A stretch of DNA of 64,000 bases from the NCBI GenBank assembly GCA_019448385.1, contig JAGTXO010000013.1, forward strand, positions 868,001 through 932,000. The letters run 5' to 3'. This document shows positions 48,634-59,834 of this stretch, piece after piece (the stretch's first letter is position 1; every line of letters starts with the position of its first letter). The DNA comes from Diacronema lutheri (taxonomy: Eukaryota > Haptophyta > Pavlovophyceae > Pavlovales > Pavlovaceae). The notes beneath the pieces are model-generated. The model was not told the origin of the DNA. It saw only the letters and a list, made by a program, of their open reading frames with translations, and did no database searches. A program made the translations under genes and the position numbers.

Positions 48634-50430
48634 TCAGCGGCGCGGTGTGTAGCCCGCATGGTCGCCCCCACCGTTGGACATGCTCGACGAGCGGCGCTTT
48701 CCCGGAGAAACGCCAAGCGCATCGGCGAGGAAGCTGAGCGAAAATTCCTTGCCCAGGCTGACGAGCTTGTGGAAGGAGGAAGAGCCCGTGCGCTCGAGCG
48801 GAGGCGGGACGGCAAGGAATTGCGGCGAGGGCAGCACGCCGCCCGCGCCCGCCGCGTCCGTGCCGTTTGCATCCACAATCGGCAGCCCAAGCCTGCGCAG
48901 GTCGTGCTCGATTGACTCGGCGTCAATCCCGCCGCCCTCATTGGCGGAGAAGCCACGCACGAGCGACGGCGCGAGCGCCGGCACGCGCGCCGCGCCGTTT
49001 GGCGGCGCGGGCGGCGCGGCGTGGACGCCCGAGCTCTGCGCGTGCTCGGCAGACCCGCCGCCGGACATTCCGGTGGAGGGCATGGCCGCGGCGGCGGCGG
49101 CGGCGGCGGCGGCGTGTTGCCCGGACGCCGAGCCACCGCCGAGCGAGCGCAGCCACGAGAAGGAGAAGTCGCGCGACAGGTTGAGAAGCTTCTCAATCGA
49201 GCTCGAGTTTCGTCCAAGCTCGGCGGGCGGCGAGGGCAGCGCACCACGTTGCGCTTCCGGCCCAGCGCCCGCGCCGGCGCCTGCGCCACCGAGCACGACC
49301 GCGCCGCCGCTCGTGGCCCCCCGCGACGAGCCGGCGCTGCCGGGCAGCGGCGCGTCGATCCGCCCCTCCGCCAAAAGGCTCTGCAGCGCATCGAGTCCGA
49401 TGCGGCCAGAGGCGGTCGGCTCTAGCCGCGCGCCGCCTCCCGACGCGCCGCGCGCGATGGGCGCCGGTTCAAAATTGGGCGGCGCGAGCGGCGGAGCGTT
49501 GAACGGGCACGTGTGCCCGCGCTTGGGCTGCCCGCACTTACGGCACTTGTACCCCGGCACCTGGTCGGGCGGGAGCGCGTGCACGTCGACCCCCTCGCCA
49601 ACCATGGATTGCCGCCATGACTCGCCTTCTTCCAGACGCTTCCACCGGTTGCGCACGGCGTTGTCGGTACGGCCGGGCAGCGCTTTTGCGATCTGCGTCC
49701 ACTTGAAGCCAAAGCGCTGCACGCCGTCGCGGATCAGCTGGTCCTCGTGTGGCGCCTGTGCAGACCAGGGAGGGAAGGGGTGGGGTGGGGTGGGGTGGGG
49801 AGCAGCAGCAGGAGCAGGAGCGCCGTGCGCGCGTCAGACGAGCGCGGCGCTGGTCTGGCGGGTGGCACGGAGCTGGTCCCACGCAAGAGGGCAAGTTGAT
49901 GTAGCGTTCGTGCCGCGCGTACGCTATCGCACGTAGCGCATGGCTTGGGTTTCTGGCAGGGTGTCCGCGCGCTCGGGCGTGCAAGCGAGCGTGCGCGCGG
50001 CCGCTTTCGCCTGCGCAGCGCGGCCCACGGACCAAACCCACGCACGCCTCGCGCGCGCGCGCACCCATTCAATGAACTTTGCATCTGCGGCTGCGGCCTT
50101 CTTGCGCGCGGCGGCGCTGAGGCCGTCGGAGCTGTCGCCACGCGCCGCGCCGCGCGATGCACCAGCGGACTCGTCGCACTCAAGCTCGGAGGAACCATCG
50201 TCGCCCGTCGATGTGCCCCCGCTGCCCTTAGCGCCGCCCTTGCCCCCGCCGCCGTGGCCCGCCTTGCGCGTCCATTTGCTCTTCGACGCGTCGTCGCGCC
50301 CGTTTGATCGTCGCTTGCTGCCGACGAGCGGCTCGGAGGAGGGATCAAACGGTGGCAGGCCGGGAACGCCGTTCGCGTAGCCAGCGTATTCGGGCGGCAC
50401 CCCGTTGGCGAGGCTCTGCTCCGCGCCCAT
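48634..50430 (-). CDS. Single-repeat MYB transcription factor with CCHC-like motif
   Basis: Exons 50430-50065 and 49755-48634, phase 0, give 495 aa. The MYB repeat spans the junction: DAKFIEW|APHEDQLIRDGVQRFGFKWTQIAKALPGRTDNAVRNRWKRLEEG, with the R3-type DNA-recognition helix intact. Just after it comes YKCRKCGQPKRGHTCPF, a small Cys/His motif that often follows MYB repeats in algal proteins. The rest is Ser/Ala/Gly-rich and disordered; two segments are similar (SIEKLLNLSRDFSFSWL and SFHKLVSLGKEFSLSFL), a possible duplicated interaction motif. Nuclear, target genes unknown. Intron 49756-50064 contains a CCCCA repeat shortly before its acceptor. Confidence 0.85.
49775..49801 (+). repeat. GGGGT tandem repeat in MYB intron
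   Basis: Four GGGGT units on the plus strand, CCCCA on the sense strand of the gene, about 20-45 bases from the acceptor. Potential G-quadruplex, or a splice-site pyrimidine tract. Confidence 0.8.
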
Positions 50431-50648
50431 TTGGTGCGTGGCCAGCCGCCCCTGCAGGGAGGCGAGCGTCCGATTTTCTGAACCACGTTTTGAAGTTGCA
50501 TTTTTTTCTGATTTTCTGGCCACGGACTGATGTGCCACGTTGGCGCCAAGTTGGCGCCGTTGGCGGGAGGGCTGGCGCCTGCCTCGTGAAGTGCGTGTGC
50601 TCCCCCCCACCTGTGCCCTCTACGGTCAGCGTACGCGGCCGCGCGCGC

Positions 50649-52868
50649 TTACAGCGCGCCGTCCGCCGCCGCTTGGCCGCGAGCCACGCCGTCCGGGGTG
50701 CGCGCGCCGCCCGCGGCAGCCGGGTCGGCGCGGCTCTTCGCAGTGAGGAGCGCCGAGTACATGTCGAGCATGCCCTGCCGCACGTCTGTGAACGCAGACG
50801 GGAAGAAGCCGGGCCAGACGCGCTGCAGGAAGCCAAAGACGAGCACGTGCCCGAGCGGCGAGAGCGGCATAATCAGGATCACCGTGAACGGGACGAGCAT
50901 CACGATATCCTTGCCCGTACGCCGGACCGCGCGCACCTCGCGCTGCGTGAGAGTATGCCCGCGCGCCGCGCGCAGCACGAGCATGGCGGCGAGGCGGATG
51001 TCCTGCGCAACGATCTGCACGCCGCGCGCGTAAAAGGCGAGGCCGCGCCGCAGCGGCTGCAGCGCGGCGCGCAGCGCGCTGCCGAGCGCCGGCCACGGCT
51101 CAGCGGTCGACACGGGCGGCTGCTGCTGCGCCTGCTCGTCCGCCAGCACGGCGAGGCCGAGCCGCGCGAGGAGAGCGATGGAGTCGCGCTGCGCCCCCTC
51201 GAGCAGCTGCGCCCGTGCCACCGGCGCGCTCGCCGACGAGTCCGGGAGCGCTCCCGCCGGCGCGCTCGCCGACGAGTCCGGGAGCGCTCCCGCCGGCGCG
51301 CTCGCCGACGAGTCCGGGAGCGCTCCCGCCGGCGCGGGCGCGCCAGCGTGCGCATCGGCCGCGCCCGCGCCCGGCGCGTCAAGCGCGCGCTGCGCGCTGG
51401 CGAGCGCGGCCTCGCACGCCGCGAGCTGCACGACCAAAGTGTTGAGCTGTTGCTGCGCGCCCTTTGCGCCGCCGCTGCTCGGCACGTCGGTGCCCGCGCC
51501 CGCGCCCCCGCCGCCGTGCGCGCCCTCTGCGGCCGGCGCGCCGTGCGCGTCCGGACTCGGCGCGAGGAAGCCGAGAATTTCGCCCTCCAGCGCCGCGTAC
51601 GCACGGTCGAGCTGTACGGCGACCGTGGCGGCGGTGAGGGCGGCGGCTAGCGCGTCGAGCGCGGCGGGTGTAGGCGCGAGAGCGGCGGTGGGCAACGGGC
51701 GGAGGCCCTGTCGCTGCAGCACTCCCGCAAGAGCCTGTGCCGGCACCCAAATGCATCGCGTGATGGCAGGCGAGGCAAAGCAGGGGGGGGGGGGGGGGGG
51801 GGGGGCATGCCGTGAGGTGGCGAGAAGGCGTGCATGCGCGCGGAGGGCGAGCGGACGGCGCAGCGTGCGCGCTTGAGCGTCGTGGCGACGCGCGACGCGG
51901 TCCAAAACAGCGCGCGCCGCGCGCGCGCGCGCCGCGGCGCAGCGGCGCGCGCGCACGTCGGCGCGCGTTGTCGCCCCGCCGAGCTGCGCGCGCAGCGCGG
52001 AGACGTCGCGGCCGAGACGCGCGAGCGCGGCGGCCTCAGCCTCGAGCCCCTGCTGCAGCTCGTCCGGCCGTCGCCCGTTCAGCCGCGCCCACAGCTCGCG
52101 CCCAAACACACCCAGGCGCGCGAGCAAGCTCGCGCCCTCGCCGCCGGCCGCGACGACGCCCGCGCCCGCAATCGGCGCGCGCGACGCGTTGCGCGCGGCG
52201 CGGAGGGCGGATGCGTTGGAGAGGCGGAGCGCGGGCGCGGCGTACGCCACCTCGAGCGTCAGCGGCACGTCCAGCCGCGAGAGCGGCAGCCGGAGCGGGG
52301 GCGCGGGCGGTTCAACGCCGCCGCCGCCTCCGCCGCTCGTCGCGCTCACCGCGCGCGCCGCGTCGCGCAGCGCGCCGGCATCGTAGCGCAGCCGGTCGGA
52401 GAGCGAGCGCGCCTCGTCGGGCGCGAGGATGCGTGCGCTCAGCTCGTCGACCACGATGCCCAGCGACGCGTCGAGCCGTGCGGCGATCGAGAGAAAGTCG
52501 AGATCGGCGAGGAGCGCCGGCTCGGCGTCAAAGTCGGCCGCCAGTCGGAGCGCGAACTGGGCCTCGTCGAGGTCGAGCTTGACGCGTGCGAGGAGGAGGA
52601 GGTCCTGCAGCCGACGCACTCGCCCGCTGCGCGGGATCGCGCGCAACGCCGTGCCCGCGACCTCGACTGCGCGCGACGTTGACGCGGCGGCTGCGATCGG
52701 CGCATCGCGCGCGGCGCGCGAGAGCCGCGCGCGCCGATGGCCGGCGGCGCGCGCGCGCTCGCGAAGCGAGCAGCCGAGCGGCACGCGCGGCGCGAACGAC
52801 ACACGCGCGGGCGCCGCGCCGCGCGACACCGCGAGCGCGAACGCGCAGAGCAGCAGGCTCCGCTGCAT
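50649..52868 (-). CDS. LETM1-like membrane protein, probably plastid
   Basis: Exons 52868-51957 and 51734-50649, phase 0, give 665 aa. A signal peptide (MQRSLLLCAFALAVSRG) plus basic transit-like region suggests plastid import. The C-terminal domain is LETM1-like: FYARGVQIVAQDIRLAAML, HTLTQREVRAVRRTGKDIVMLVPFTVILIMPLSPLGHVLVFGFLQRVWPGFFPSAF. Mitochondrial LETM1 mediates cation/H+ exchange and binds ribosomes; plant LETM1-like proteins also occur in plastids. The N-terminal half is helical (LQDLLLLARVKLDLDEAQF). A 36-bp coding repeat (AGALPDSSASAP) is present in about three copies. The intron 51735-51956 has a C24 run on the sense strand. Confidence 0.8.
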   Translation of the reverse strand: MQRSLLLCAFALAVSRGAAPARVSFAPRVPLGCSLRERARAAGHRRARLSRAARDAPIAAAASTSRAVEVAGTALRAIPRSGRVRRLQDLLLLARVKLDLDEAQFALRLAADFDAEPALLADLDFLSIAARLDASLGIVVDELSARILAPDEARSLSDRLRYDAGALRDAARAVSATSGGGGGGVEPPAPPLRLPLSRLDVPLTLEVAYAAPALRLSNASALRAARNASRAPIAGAGVVAAGGEGASLLARLGVFGRELWARLNGRRPDELQQGLEAEAAALARLGRDVSALRAQLGGATTRADVRARRCAAARARAARAVLDRVARRHDAQARTLRRPLALRAHARLLATSRHAPPPPPPPCFASPAITRCIWVPAQALAGVLQRQGLRPLPTAALAPTPAALDALAAALTAATVAVQLDRAYAALEGEILGFLAPSPDAHGAPAAEGAHGGGGAGAGTDVPSSGGAKGAQQQLNTLVVQLAACEAALASAQRALDAPGAGAADAHAGAPAPAGALPDSSASAPAGALPDSSASAPAGALPDSSASAPVARAQLLEGAQRDSIALLARLGLAVLADEQAQQQPPVSTAEPWPALGSALRAALQPLRRGLAFYARGVQIVAQDIRLAAMLVLRAARGHTLTQREVRAVRRTGKDIVMLVPFTVILIMPLSPLGHVLVFGFLQRVWPGFFPSAFTDVRQGMLDMYSALLTAKSRADPAAAGGARTPDGVARGQAAADGAL
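51232..51340 (-). repeat. 36-bp coding minisatellite in LETM1-like gene
   Basis: Three near-identical copies of a 36-bp unit encoding AGALPDSSASAP, keeping the reading frame. Confidence 0.88.
51783..51806 (+). repeat. G24 homopolymer in LETM1-like intron
   Basis: C24 on the sense strand, about 50 bases before the acceptor at 51735. Confidence 0.88.
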
Positions 52869-53190
52869 GACACCCAGAGGTCAAGGTCACGCCAAAACTT
52901 CGACGCTCCTCTCTTCCCAAGCGGGAGGGAGGTTCATGACGTTTTTCAACGCGCTCGCCGCTCGTCACTCGTCGCTGCAGCGTCCGCCGCTGTCGTTGCC
53001 AATCAACGCACAGGCGACGCTCCGGCGGCTGTTGCGGTACGACGGAGGCAGCGCACGAGGCCCTATCGCTCGCGGCGGGCGAAGGCGCCAGTCTCGGCAC
53101 CGCGTCAACTTGGCAGCCGCGCCGCGCCGTCCCCGTCTCGCCGAGTCCCGTTGCGGCCGTTGAATTGTATTCCCAGCACGAAACAGCAGA
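52869..53190. other. Divergent intergenic region (LETM1-like / TRPM2-like)
   Basis: 322 bp between two divergent start codons. No gene, repeat or clear promoter motif seen; presumed shared promoter region and 5' UTRs. Confidence 0.6.
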
Positions 53191-56100
53191 ATGGCCCGGG
53201 TGCAAATCGCCAATGCGAGGCGCCCGGAGCCCGGCGAGACGGATGACCCGCTCGCCGAGCGGCTGCGCGTCTGCCAAATGCGCTTTGCGTCGGTCCATTC
53301 GTCCGAGACGCAGCAGGCCGGCGATCTGCGCGAGCCCGCCAAGGTGGCGATCGTCAACTTTCGAGGGCCTGTGCCTGACGACCTACCCGGCCGGATCGCG
53401 ACGCTCCTCGACAAGGAGTGGCTCGTCGACGAGCTCTTCGGCAAGCCGACGGTTGCGATCATCGTGACCGGCGGCGCACAGGCCTTCAAGATGTTGCCGC
53501 GCGTCGAGCGCGTCTTCCGTGAGGGCCTCGTTAAGGCGGCACGCGCGACGAACGCGTGGGTGTTCACGGGCGGCACGTCGAGCGGCGTGATGAAGTACGT
53601 CGGCGAGGCGCTCGCGAGCCACCCGGACATTCCGTGCATTGGTATGCCGCTCTTTGGCAACGTGCTCGGCCATGAGCTCATCGAGAAGAAGGCATGCTCG
53701 CTCGACGAGATGCGCGACGCCAAGGAGCAGATGGTCGAGTATGCGCCGACCGAGGCGGACAACACGCTGCTCGGCGCGGCGCTCGAGCCGCACCACACGC
53801 ACTTTTTGCTGCTCGACAACGGCGAGGCGGGCGCCAAGGCGTGGGGCATGGAGATCGAGTTTGGGCTGCGCACGCAGCTTGCGTACTGCGCGCACGACAA
53901 GAACAAGGACAACCGCGTGCCCGCCGTGCTGCTCGTCGTGCAGGGCGGGCCAGGCACGCTCAAGACGGTCGTCAAGGCGGTGGAGAAGGGGGTGCCCGTC
54001 GTCGTGATCGCCGACTCGGGCGGCTGCGCGTCGGCGATCCGCGACTTCCTCACGCGCGCGCCCGGCGCCAGGGAGGACATTGCTGCTGCCGAGCGGGAGC
54101 TTGCGGCCTTGGCCTCCGAGCTCGACGCGGCCAAAAGTGCGCTCAGCGCGGCGACGGCCAAGGCGGAGACGGGCGCCAAAAGCGGCGGCGCGCGCGAGCA
54201 GGCGCTCTCCGAGCGGCTCGCCGCGCGCATCGCGGTGCGCGAGGCGAAGAAGCGCGTGGACCGCGCGGACGCCATCCTGCTCGGCCTTGAGCAGAAGCTG
54301 CTCAAACCGGCGGAGCTCACGCTCGGCTTTGGCAAAGCGAGCACCGTGCGCCAGCTCCGCGGCATCCGCGCAAACGAGCGGCTGATCGAGCTCTTCGAGC
54401 TCTCGCAGAACGCGACGGCCGACATCTCCCAGAGTATCCTCTCCGCGGTCGCGCTCGACGAGAAGCTGCCGCCGCACAAGATGCTCGAGCTCGCCATCGT
54501 GTGGAACAACCTGCAGATGATCGGCTCGATCCTCGCGGGCGGGCGCGGGCGCGCGTTGCACGGCCGACTCGCAGCGGGCGGCGCGGGCGGCGACGGCGGC
54601 GACGGCGGCGAGGTGGCGCGCGGCGCGCCGGAGGGAGGCGCACAGTGGGATTCCGCGCGGTACTCGCTGCAGGCGGCGCTGCAGCTCGCGCTCGAGCTGC
54701 AAGCCGCGGACGTGGTCGCGATGCTCCTCTCGAACGGGGCCGATGTCGCCTCCGTCCTCCTCTCGCGCCTCTACCTGCTCCGCGAGAAGAACCGGTTTCG
54801 TCTCTTCGCAAACATGCACACAAGCGCACTGCGCGACCTGCGGCAGTGGCGGCGGGACGAGCGCGGCCTCAACCGCAAGGCGACTAGTTCTCGCAAGCCC
54901 GGCGGCTGGCTCGGCCGGCTGCACGCCGTCGCGAGCTCCGTCGCACCGGACAAGGGCGCCAGTCCGGGCATCAATTTTCGGGCGAGGGCTGCCGAGGCGC
55001 ACCGCATGTTCCTCAGGGACCGCGAGCTCCTCCTCACCGCGGGCATCCTCACGCGCGAGCAGCTCCACGCGATCCAGGACGCGAACCGCATCTTCACGCG
55101 CAGCGCGCGCTCGTTCAAACCGTTCCTCGAGGAATGGCTTGATGCCGACGCTCATGGCCTCAGCTTCGACGACGAGCGTCGCAACAAGCTGCCGCAGCTC
55201 AAGCCGCGCCTCTTCTTCGGCGGCGCGGCGCACCTCTCTGCCGAGCAACCGTCGGTCGCGCGCGCCTCGGCCGCCGGGCGGCAGCGCGCGCTGAGCGCAG
55301 GTGGGGCTGGCGCGCGCGGGCGCGCGCTCCAAGCGCCGGGTGAGGGCGGCAAGCTGGCGGCGCGCCTGTCGGCTGCGGCGAGCGCCGGCGCGGAGTCGGT
55401 GCACGATATGGACGTCGATCCATCCGCCATCCCCACGACCGGCTGCCGGATTGACGACATCTTCTTCTGGGCCGTGCTGATGGGCGACACGCAGCTTGCG
55501 GACGTCCTCTGGAGATTCTCGCGCACGCACCTGCGCCTCGCGCTGCTCGCGGCGGACATCTATAAGACGATGATGGAGGAGTCGGAGCAGGGGCGCAAGC
55601 ACAAGAACGAGATCGAGCCGATGCGCGCTTACTGGGAGACCGTCGCGACGGATGTCCTGGAGGCGGTGCGGCCGGCGGCGACCGACCACCGCACGCCTTT
55701 CCTCGTCGCCAAGGAGATCCTCGAGTACGAGCTGAGCGAACCGCCCGCGAGCGCGCGCGGCGCGCGCGGCGAGAACGTGCTGGCCCTCGCGACGCGGCTG
55801 CAGGCGAAGCAGTTCATCGCGCACCGTTACTGCCAGCTGATTATGGCCAAGACGTGGGCGGGCCAGCTCGACGGTGCGAGCGCTCTGCCCCTCCAGCTCG
55901 AGGATGACACCGTGCCCAATTGGAAGATCATTCTCAAAGGCTGGTGCCCATGGACGTTTGTCGACGACCTGCTCGAGCGGTCAGGCCTGCAGCTCTTCGC
56001 AAAGATCGTGCCCAGCAGCCTCGCCGAACGCGCGGACGGCGCGGCCAGTGCGGACGACGCCGACGCCGGCGACGATGCGGTCGAGACCGCCAGCGCCGAC

Positions 56101-59100
56101 GGCCTCGGGTCCGGCGACGCGTACGGCGGCGCCGACGAGGCCGAGGCCGAGCGCCATGGCATCTCGGGCCTGCGGCACATCTACTCGATCCCCGCGGTCA
56201 AGTTTTGGATGCGCACGACGCTCACGCACGGCGGCGTCGCCTTTTTAAAGTCGGCGCTGGTGCTCGGCACATCGATCACGCAGCCGCACGGCCTGTCCGC
56301 GCGGCCTGGGCCGGTGCAGGGCTGCCTCGAGGTGCTCTTCGCCCTGTGGGTCCTTGGCGTCACGCTCGATTGGGCCGAGGCGAGGCCCGCGCGCGAGGCG
56401 TGGGCGCGCACGGGGCTGCGGCCGGCGTGGACATACGTCGACTCGGCCTCGCTCTTGTTCCAGGGCATCGTCGTCTGCCTGCGCGTCGGGTACGTCGCGG
56501 CGGGCGAGTATGACCTCGCCGCAGCCGCGGCACGCGACGCTGGCAGCGACGCGAGCGCGGCCTTCGCGTTCGGCGCGACGCCGGTCGCGGGGTACGGCAG
56601 GCAGGACGTGGGGACGGCGTGGTTCTTCCCGATCTTCCTCGCCTTCTCGTCGCTCTCGTGCTTCTTCCGCTTCGTGATCGAGACGCTGCTCGTCTTCCCG
56701 CGGCTCGGCGTGCTCGCGATCTGCACGCGCGAGATGCTCGCGAACAATTTAATCCAGTGGGGCGTGATGATGGTCATCGTCCTCTTTGCGTTTGGCCTCG
56801 CCTTCTCCGCCCTCGCGCCCGACTACCCGCTCGACCCGGCGACGCGCGGCTGCTATCTGGCTGACCTCGATGACGCGTGGCGGCAGCGGCAGTACGGCCC
56901 CGACTTCCGCGGCGAGCCTGCGTGCGACCAGCGCTTTGCGAACGGCCCGTGGTTCATTTCGGTGCGCGCGCGCCGGCGTCGAGCCCGTGGCGAGCCTGTG
57001 CACGCGGGACACGGCACGCCACGCGTGCCGCGCGCGCGCCGGCTGCTTTCTCCATCGGCGCTGCAAGGCGCTTCGATCGTCGCGCGCTCGACTCTGACGG
57101 GCTGCGCGGCGCGAGCGCGCCTGCCCAGCGACCGCTGCGCCCGCGGCGCATTGGGCCACCGCCCGCGCGCTCCACGCGCCACCGCCCTCGCCCTCGCCCT
57201 CGCGGTGCGCTCGCGCTCACTGCGCGAGCTGCCGCGCCTACCGCCGCGCCGCGTGAGCGACCTTCCTCCTCCCCGCAGGTGTGGGCGCTCTTCGGCGACT
57301 TTTCGATCGACGCGCTTGAGCTGCAACGCGCCCTTCTTCCCGCGCTCTTCCTCGTCGCGTTGCTCATCATCGCACAGGTGAGGCTGCGCGACCAACCGAC
57401 GCGCACGTGCCGCAGGGGCCGGTGGGCGCGTAACGGCCACCGCTATCGTGCAGCACTGTCCTGGTGGGCATGCGTGCAGCACCGTCCCGATAGGGCGCGC
57501 GTCGTCCTGCACCCGCACGTCGCCCCCTCGCGCGAGCCGCGTGCAGGTGCTGCTGCTCAACCTGCTCATCGCCATGATGACGGACACGTACACCGACGTC
57601 AATTCGCGTGCCTTGATTGAGTGGAAGTGCGCGCGCGCACGCGCGCGCGGGAGCAAAGCAGTGGCGCGCCGAGTACGCTTTGCTTTTTTGCTCTGGCTGC
57701 GTGCGGTCGTGAGGCTTCCGCTCCGTACACCCGTTGCCAACGGCGGTCCGTGCGCGCGCACCGTCAGAAGGTGACGCGCGCGTGCCGCGCCGTGCCGTGC
57801 CCGACGCACGTACACAGGTACGAGCACATGCTTCTCGTGAACTACTATGCGAATTCGGCGGGACCCACGCCGCCGCCGCTCAACCTCGTCGTCGCGCCCG
57901 TACGCGCGGCGTATGACTTCAGCAAGTGGGTACGCGCGGCTGGGGTCGGCGGCGATCCGGCGGCCGAAGCAGAAGCGGAGGCGATGGTAGAGGCGGCGCG
58001 CAGGAGCGAGTCCCTCAGGGCCGGCGCAGGCCGCGTGCCGCTCGGCCAGGAGAGCCGCGACGAGACGCGTGCGTACCACACGTACTTGCAGCAGCGCGAC
58101 GCGCGCGAGACGGCCGAAGTCGGCGCGCGCGTCGACTCCGTCTCGCGCTCTGTGCAGCACCTCGAGTTCAAGCAGATGGAGGACCGCGAGGCGCTTGACG
58201 AGCACATGAAGGACCTCGTCAAGGAGCTTGGGTGGCTCAAGCAGCAGGTGTCCAAGGTGCCGCGCGCCAGCGCCGTCAGCCGAGGCCAGCTGCACGGCCT
58301 TGCGCGCTCGGGCCGGCAGCGGCGCAAACTCCACCAGCTCGCTCGGTCCGAGGCGAATCCCGAGTACGTCGGCAAGCGCGCAGCCGTTGCGGACTGGCGT
58401 GTGCCGTGGGAGGTGGAGTGGCCTTCATACGAGCCCGTCGAGTTCACGCACCCCGTCGTGGCTTCACAGCCCGTGTGGGCCGACCCGCCGGACGCGAGCG
58501 AGGTCCGCGCTCCGTCGCCCGACGCCGCGCGGCCTCGCATGCGCCCCCTTCCCACCTGCCCCGCGCCCCCTCCCACCCCCCACCCCCCGCGCCCCCGTCC
58601 TACCTGCGGCACGCCCGGCCGTGCGCGCTCCGCCGCGACGGCGGCGATGCGCCGCGCCACTCGCGTGCCGACGCGCCCGCTTCCGACCGTCGCTTTTGAC
58701 GCGCGCTCGCGCGCTGACTCCGCCCACCGCGCGCTGTTGGCCCTGCGTGGCCAAAACCCAAGAAAACCCTGAAAAAACACGTTATGTGCCCGCGCGCGCG
58801 CAGGTGGATTTTGAGAGCCGCCGGTCGTTCGAGCAGGCGATCGTGTGCTCGCCCATCGGCAGGCCGCTCAACCCGCGCGGCCGCACGGGCATTTCCGGCC
58901 GTGGGCTGCTTGGCAAGTGGGGGCCCAACCACGTGCGTGCGCAAGACACCGCGCGCGCGCGCACGCGCGGCCTGCGCCGTTCACTCGCGCTTCGCCCACA
59001 TGCGCGCCACCACCTGCCTGCCCTACGGCCGCCGGCCGCACAGGCTGCAGACCCGATCGTTGTGCGTCGCAAGCCAATCGTGCCTGGCGCCGTGTCGCAT

Positions 59101-59619
59101 GAGACGGCAGACATCGCAGGCGGAGTGCTCTTCCAGATGGTCGCTATTCAGCGACGCGACACGGAGCAGTGGGCCATCCCCGGCGGGATGGTCGACGACG
59201 GCGAACTGATCAGCGAGACGCTGCGCCGCGAGTTCACCGAGGAGGCGGGCGCGCTCGCCGATTTGCACGACCAGGCCGACCTTGAGGACGCGCTCGACGA
59301 GGTCTTCAGCGACGGGCGCGAGATTTATCGAGGGTACGTCGACGACCCGCGCAACACGGACAACGCGTGGATGGAGACGACGGTCTACCTCTTCTACATC
59401 AACGAGGCGCTCGCAGCGCGGCTCACCCTATCTGGCGGCTCGGACGCGCTCAAAGCGCGCTGGCTCGACATTGACGCCGAGCTCCTCAATTCAAACCACA
59501 CGCTCTACGCCGACCACCGCGACTTTGTCGAGCGCGCGCTCCAAGAGCGCGAATATCTCGGCCTTGGCGTCGCGCCGCTCAGCGCGCCCAAGCCGCCAGC
59601 CAAGCGCTCGGCCGCGTGA
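53191..59619 (+). CDS. TRPM2: TRPM2-like cation channel fused to NUDT9-H ADP-ribose hydrolase domain
   Basis: Six exons: 53191-56961, 57279-57377, 57547-57626, 57818-58502, 58804-58932 and 59044-59619; phases agree; 1779 aa. Residues about 45-300 are the TRPM LSDAT/SLOG homology region (VAIIVTGGAQAFKM, VFTGGTSSGVMKYVG, QGGPGTLKTVVKAVEKGVPVVVIADSGG). A long helical MHR region follows, then the channel: S1-S5, a pore loop (VWALFGDFSID), S6 and TRP box (LLLNLLIAMMTDTYTDV, ALIEWKYEHMLLVNYY). Exon 4 runs from the TRP helix through a coiled coil into the NUDT9 N-domain (VPWEVEWPSYEPVEFTHP). Exons 5-6 hold RPLNPRGRTG, LLGKWGPNH|AADPI, the full Nudix box (GMVDDGE..RREFTEEAG, residues 1636-1657) and GYVDDPRNTDNAWMET. 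In animals such channels open on ADP-ribose and Ca2+. Confidence 0.9.
59185..59250 (+). other. Intact Nudix box of the NUDT9-H domain
   Basis: Encodes G-x5-E-x7-R-E-F-x-E-E-x-G. Human TRPM2 has RIL and RQE-type changes here that remove activity; this copy has REFTEE like human NUDT9 and the cnidarian and choanoflagellate channels, so ADP-ribose hydrolysis is expected. Confidence 0.85.
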
Positions 59620-59834
59620 GGGCGGCGCGCGGGCCCGCTTCGTGGCACCGCGCGCGATGTACATCGCGAGCCGTTCAGATGATTCAAACCCCGCGGATCG
59701 ATTGTGATCCGGCACGCGCACGCGAGCGTAGATCCGTGGGTCACATCGCTGGTGACCAGAACAAGACAATGTTTCGCCTGATGGTCGCAGACTCATCTCG
59801 TCCTCGTGCGTGCGCCCACGGCTCGCCGTACGCA

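Noticed and set aside
52965-54509. 514-residue minus-strand Ser-rich frame
   Set aside because: Third-position GC shadow of the TRPM2-like exon 1.
53383-55824. 813-residue minus-strand frame opposite the TRPM2-like gene
   Set aside because: Arg/Glu/Ala shadow of the conserved LSDAT-encoding strand; no recognisable domain.
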